From assembly GCA_041497995.1 (NCBI GenBank), contig JBGQHM010000060.1, positions 1-24,179 of the forward strand: a DNA stretch of 24,179 nt, written 5' to 3'. Positions 23,002 to 24,179 of the stretch are shown here, in pieces (the first letter of the stretch is position 1; every line of letters begins with the position of its first letter). The notes beneath the pieces are model-generated. The model did no database searches. It had not been told where the DNA came from and saw nothing but the letters and a program-made list of their open reading frames with translations. This stretch comes from DATKMS01 sp041497995. Its GTDB lineage: Bacteria > Desulfobacterota > Binatia > HRBIN30. Made by a program: the position numbers and the translations under genes.

Positions 23002-24178
23002 GGTAGAGGAAGGCGGCGACACCCAACCAGACCAGCACGTACGCAACCGCGTAGAGCAGCGATGCATTGATGGGCAGCGCCAGTGGAAGAAACACGGACT
23101 CGAAGATGTAGCGATGCAGATCGAGCGTACTTCCATCCGAGCGGAGGACCCGCCAGAGCAGCATCTCCTTGGCAACCAATGTCGAGAGCACGTAGGCAAC
23201 GATCGGATTCAACCCATAGACGATGAACGGCGTCGCCCACCGACGATACCCGCGCACGTCGATCAACCAGTAGCACAGCGCGAGTCCGCTCAGCGCAGCG
23301 CCGGCGGTGAACACAACGTACGATGGACTCCACATGCTCTTGTTGATCGGGCACCAGTAATCCGCGAGCAGCCCGAGACCGGTGGCGACGACACCAGCAA
23401 ACGCGATCCCGACGACACGGCCGGACTCGCTGCGCGATGAGCGCAACCAATGACCCGCGAGCACGCCGGCGAGCGTTGTGGCAACCGCCGGCAGAGTGCT
23501 CAGTAGGCCCTCCGGGTCCCAGCCATCATGGAGCAAGTGGCCGCGCAGCAGGAGCTCGTCGAGCCGTGCACCAAGGCTTGCCTCAGGCGCGAACCACCCC
23601 TCCGGCGTGAGGCCCATCAAAACCCCGTAACCCAGCGTGAGGAGCGCCGCGATGGCGCACTGCGCGCGAACGCCACAGGTCAGCACGATGAGCGACGCAC
23701 ACCCGTAGCACAGCGCGATGCGCTGCAGGACACCGGGAATGCGCAGGACCGACCAATCGAAGAGCGGAAAGCCGTTGAGGAAGATACCGAGACCGAAGAT
23801 CAGCAACGTGCGTCGCGCGATGCCGGCGAAGAGCGCGCGCTTTCCCAAACCGCGCCCGCGCCGCTGGTCCTGCGACAGGGTGATCGCTACGCCGATGATG
23901 AACAGAAAGAAGGGGAAGATGAGATCGGTGGGCGTCCAACCATTCCACGCTGCATGCTGCAAAGGTGCGTAGATGTCGTCCCAGCCGCCGGGATTGTTGA
24001 CCAAGATCATCGCGGCGATGGTGATGCCGCGAAACGCATCCAGTGACGACAGCCGCTCCGTCTGCGGCGCACTGACCGCAGCGGCAGGCGCGGCTGCCGA
24101 AACGTCTACGACTGATGCGTCAAGAGCAACCCGAGCGCTTCGCACGCCACGATCGACGCCCAAAAGCTCCAGTTCCAC
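22976..24178 (-). CDS. HGSNAT/NagX-like membrane acetyltransferase (DUF5009), start uncertain
   Basis: About 400 codons are visible, with roughly ten hydrophobic segments. RLSSLDAFRGITIAAMILVNN followed by LQHAAWNGWTPTDLIFPFFLFIIGVAI is the hallmark of the heparan-alpha-glucosaminide N-acetyltransferase group. His75 (numbered from the GTG at 24178) lies at the position of the active-site histidine of human HGSNAT, as I recall it. The human enzyme carries acetyl groups across the lysosomal membrane to glucosamine; bacterial relatives (NagX, YeiB-like) probably modify sugars of wall or exopolysaccharide, but this is unproven. The frame is open to the window edge: the GTG at 24178 may be internal, and the first 40 residues (Ala/Val-rich, no family match) may be spurious. 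GTG at codon 12 is another choice. Confidence 0.85.
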   Translation of the reverse strand: MELELLGVDRGVRSARVALDASVVDVSAAAPAAAVSAPQTERLSSLDAFRGITIAAMILVNNPGGWDDIYAPLQHAAWNGWTPTDLIFPFFLFIIGVAITLSQDQRRGRGLGKRALFAGIARRTLLIFGLGIFLNGFPLFDWSVLRIPGVLQRIALCYGCASLIVLTCGVRAQCAIAALLTLGYGVLMGLTPEGWFAPEASLGARLDELLLRGHLLHDGWDPEGLLSTLPAVATTLAGVLAGHWLRSSRSESGRVVGIAFAGVVATGLGLLADYWCPINKSMWSPSYVVFTAGAALSGLALCYWLIDVRGYRRWATPFIVYGLNPIVAYVLSTLVAKEMLLWRVLRSDGSTLDLHRYIFESVFLPLALPINASLLYAVAYVLVWLGVAAFLYRKRALIKI

Positions 24179-24179
24179 A

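Noticed and set aside
1..24179. tRNA, rRNA, CRISPR array, insertion sequence or prophage genes
   Set aside because: I looked for tandem repeats with spacers, terminal inverted repeats with a transposase, and tRNA-like cloverleafs and saw none; a covariance-model scan would be the decisive test for small RNAs.

Overview
The window is a 24.2 kb piece of a GC-rich bacterial chromosome with tightly packed genes, no rRNA or tRNA, and no mobile element or CRISPR array that I can see. Gene content suggests a free-living soil or groundwater bacterium of the former Deltaproteobacteria / Binatota / Rokubacteria type. The pointers are a proteobacterial-style ISC iron-sulfur operon that includes iscX, several acyl-CoA dehydrogenases, and a secreted subtilase with Cys/Asp-rich modules. 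This placement is inference; no marker gene here fixes the phylum.

Left part (1-6241): the end of a metallophosphoesterase gene runs tail-to-tail into, and overlaps, a small stand-alone cyclic-nucleotide-binding-fold protein on the minus strand. Divergent from that is a plus-strand series: an AidB-like acyl-CoA dehydrogenase, a GNAT acetyltransferase and uvrA. AidB relatives and UvrA both belong to DNA-damage responses, so this may be a loose stress/repair neighbourhood.

Centre (6242-12060): a complete ISC operon in the order iscS-iscU-iscA-hscB-hscA-iscX, then an Rrf2/IscR-type regulator and a 142-aa protein I do not recognise, closed by a strong perfect-stem terminator. It starts from a promoter region with a candidate IscR box. 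IscS supplies sulfur, IscU is the scaffold, IscA a carrier, HscB/HscA the chaperone pair that releases the cluster, IscX a modulator of IscS, and the Rrf2 protein the likely Fe-S-sensing repressor. The operon has no ferredoxin gene, the regulator is at the end rather than the beginning, and HscB carries an N-terminal four-cysteine zinc-ribbon-like module as in metazoan HSCB.

Right-centre (12066-16189): a cytosolic-looking gamma-glutamyltransferase on the minus strand, divergent from a secreted subtilisin-like protease with a cysteine-rich C-terminal part, then a histidine phosphatase.

Right (16190-24179): a four-gene minus-strand operon (acyl-CoA dehydrogenase, nitroreductase-like flavoprotein, SCP-x-type thiolase, acyl-CoA ligase; 24-28 bp gaps) that looks like a catabolic module for an unidentified carboxylic acid. 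It is followed by a two-CBS-domain protein, a divergent DUF4239/bestrophin-like membrane protein, a possible small secreted protein, and the minus-strand body of a HGSNAT/NagX-like membrane acetyltransferase whose start is at the window edge.

No dramatic new system is evident. The best leads are the variant ISC operon with its unknown terminal gene, and the CoA operon with an embedded nitroreductase.
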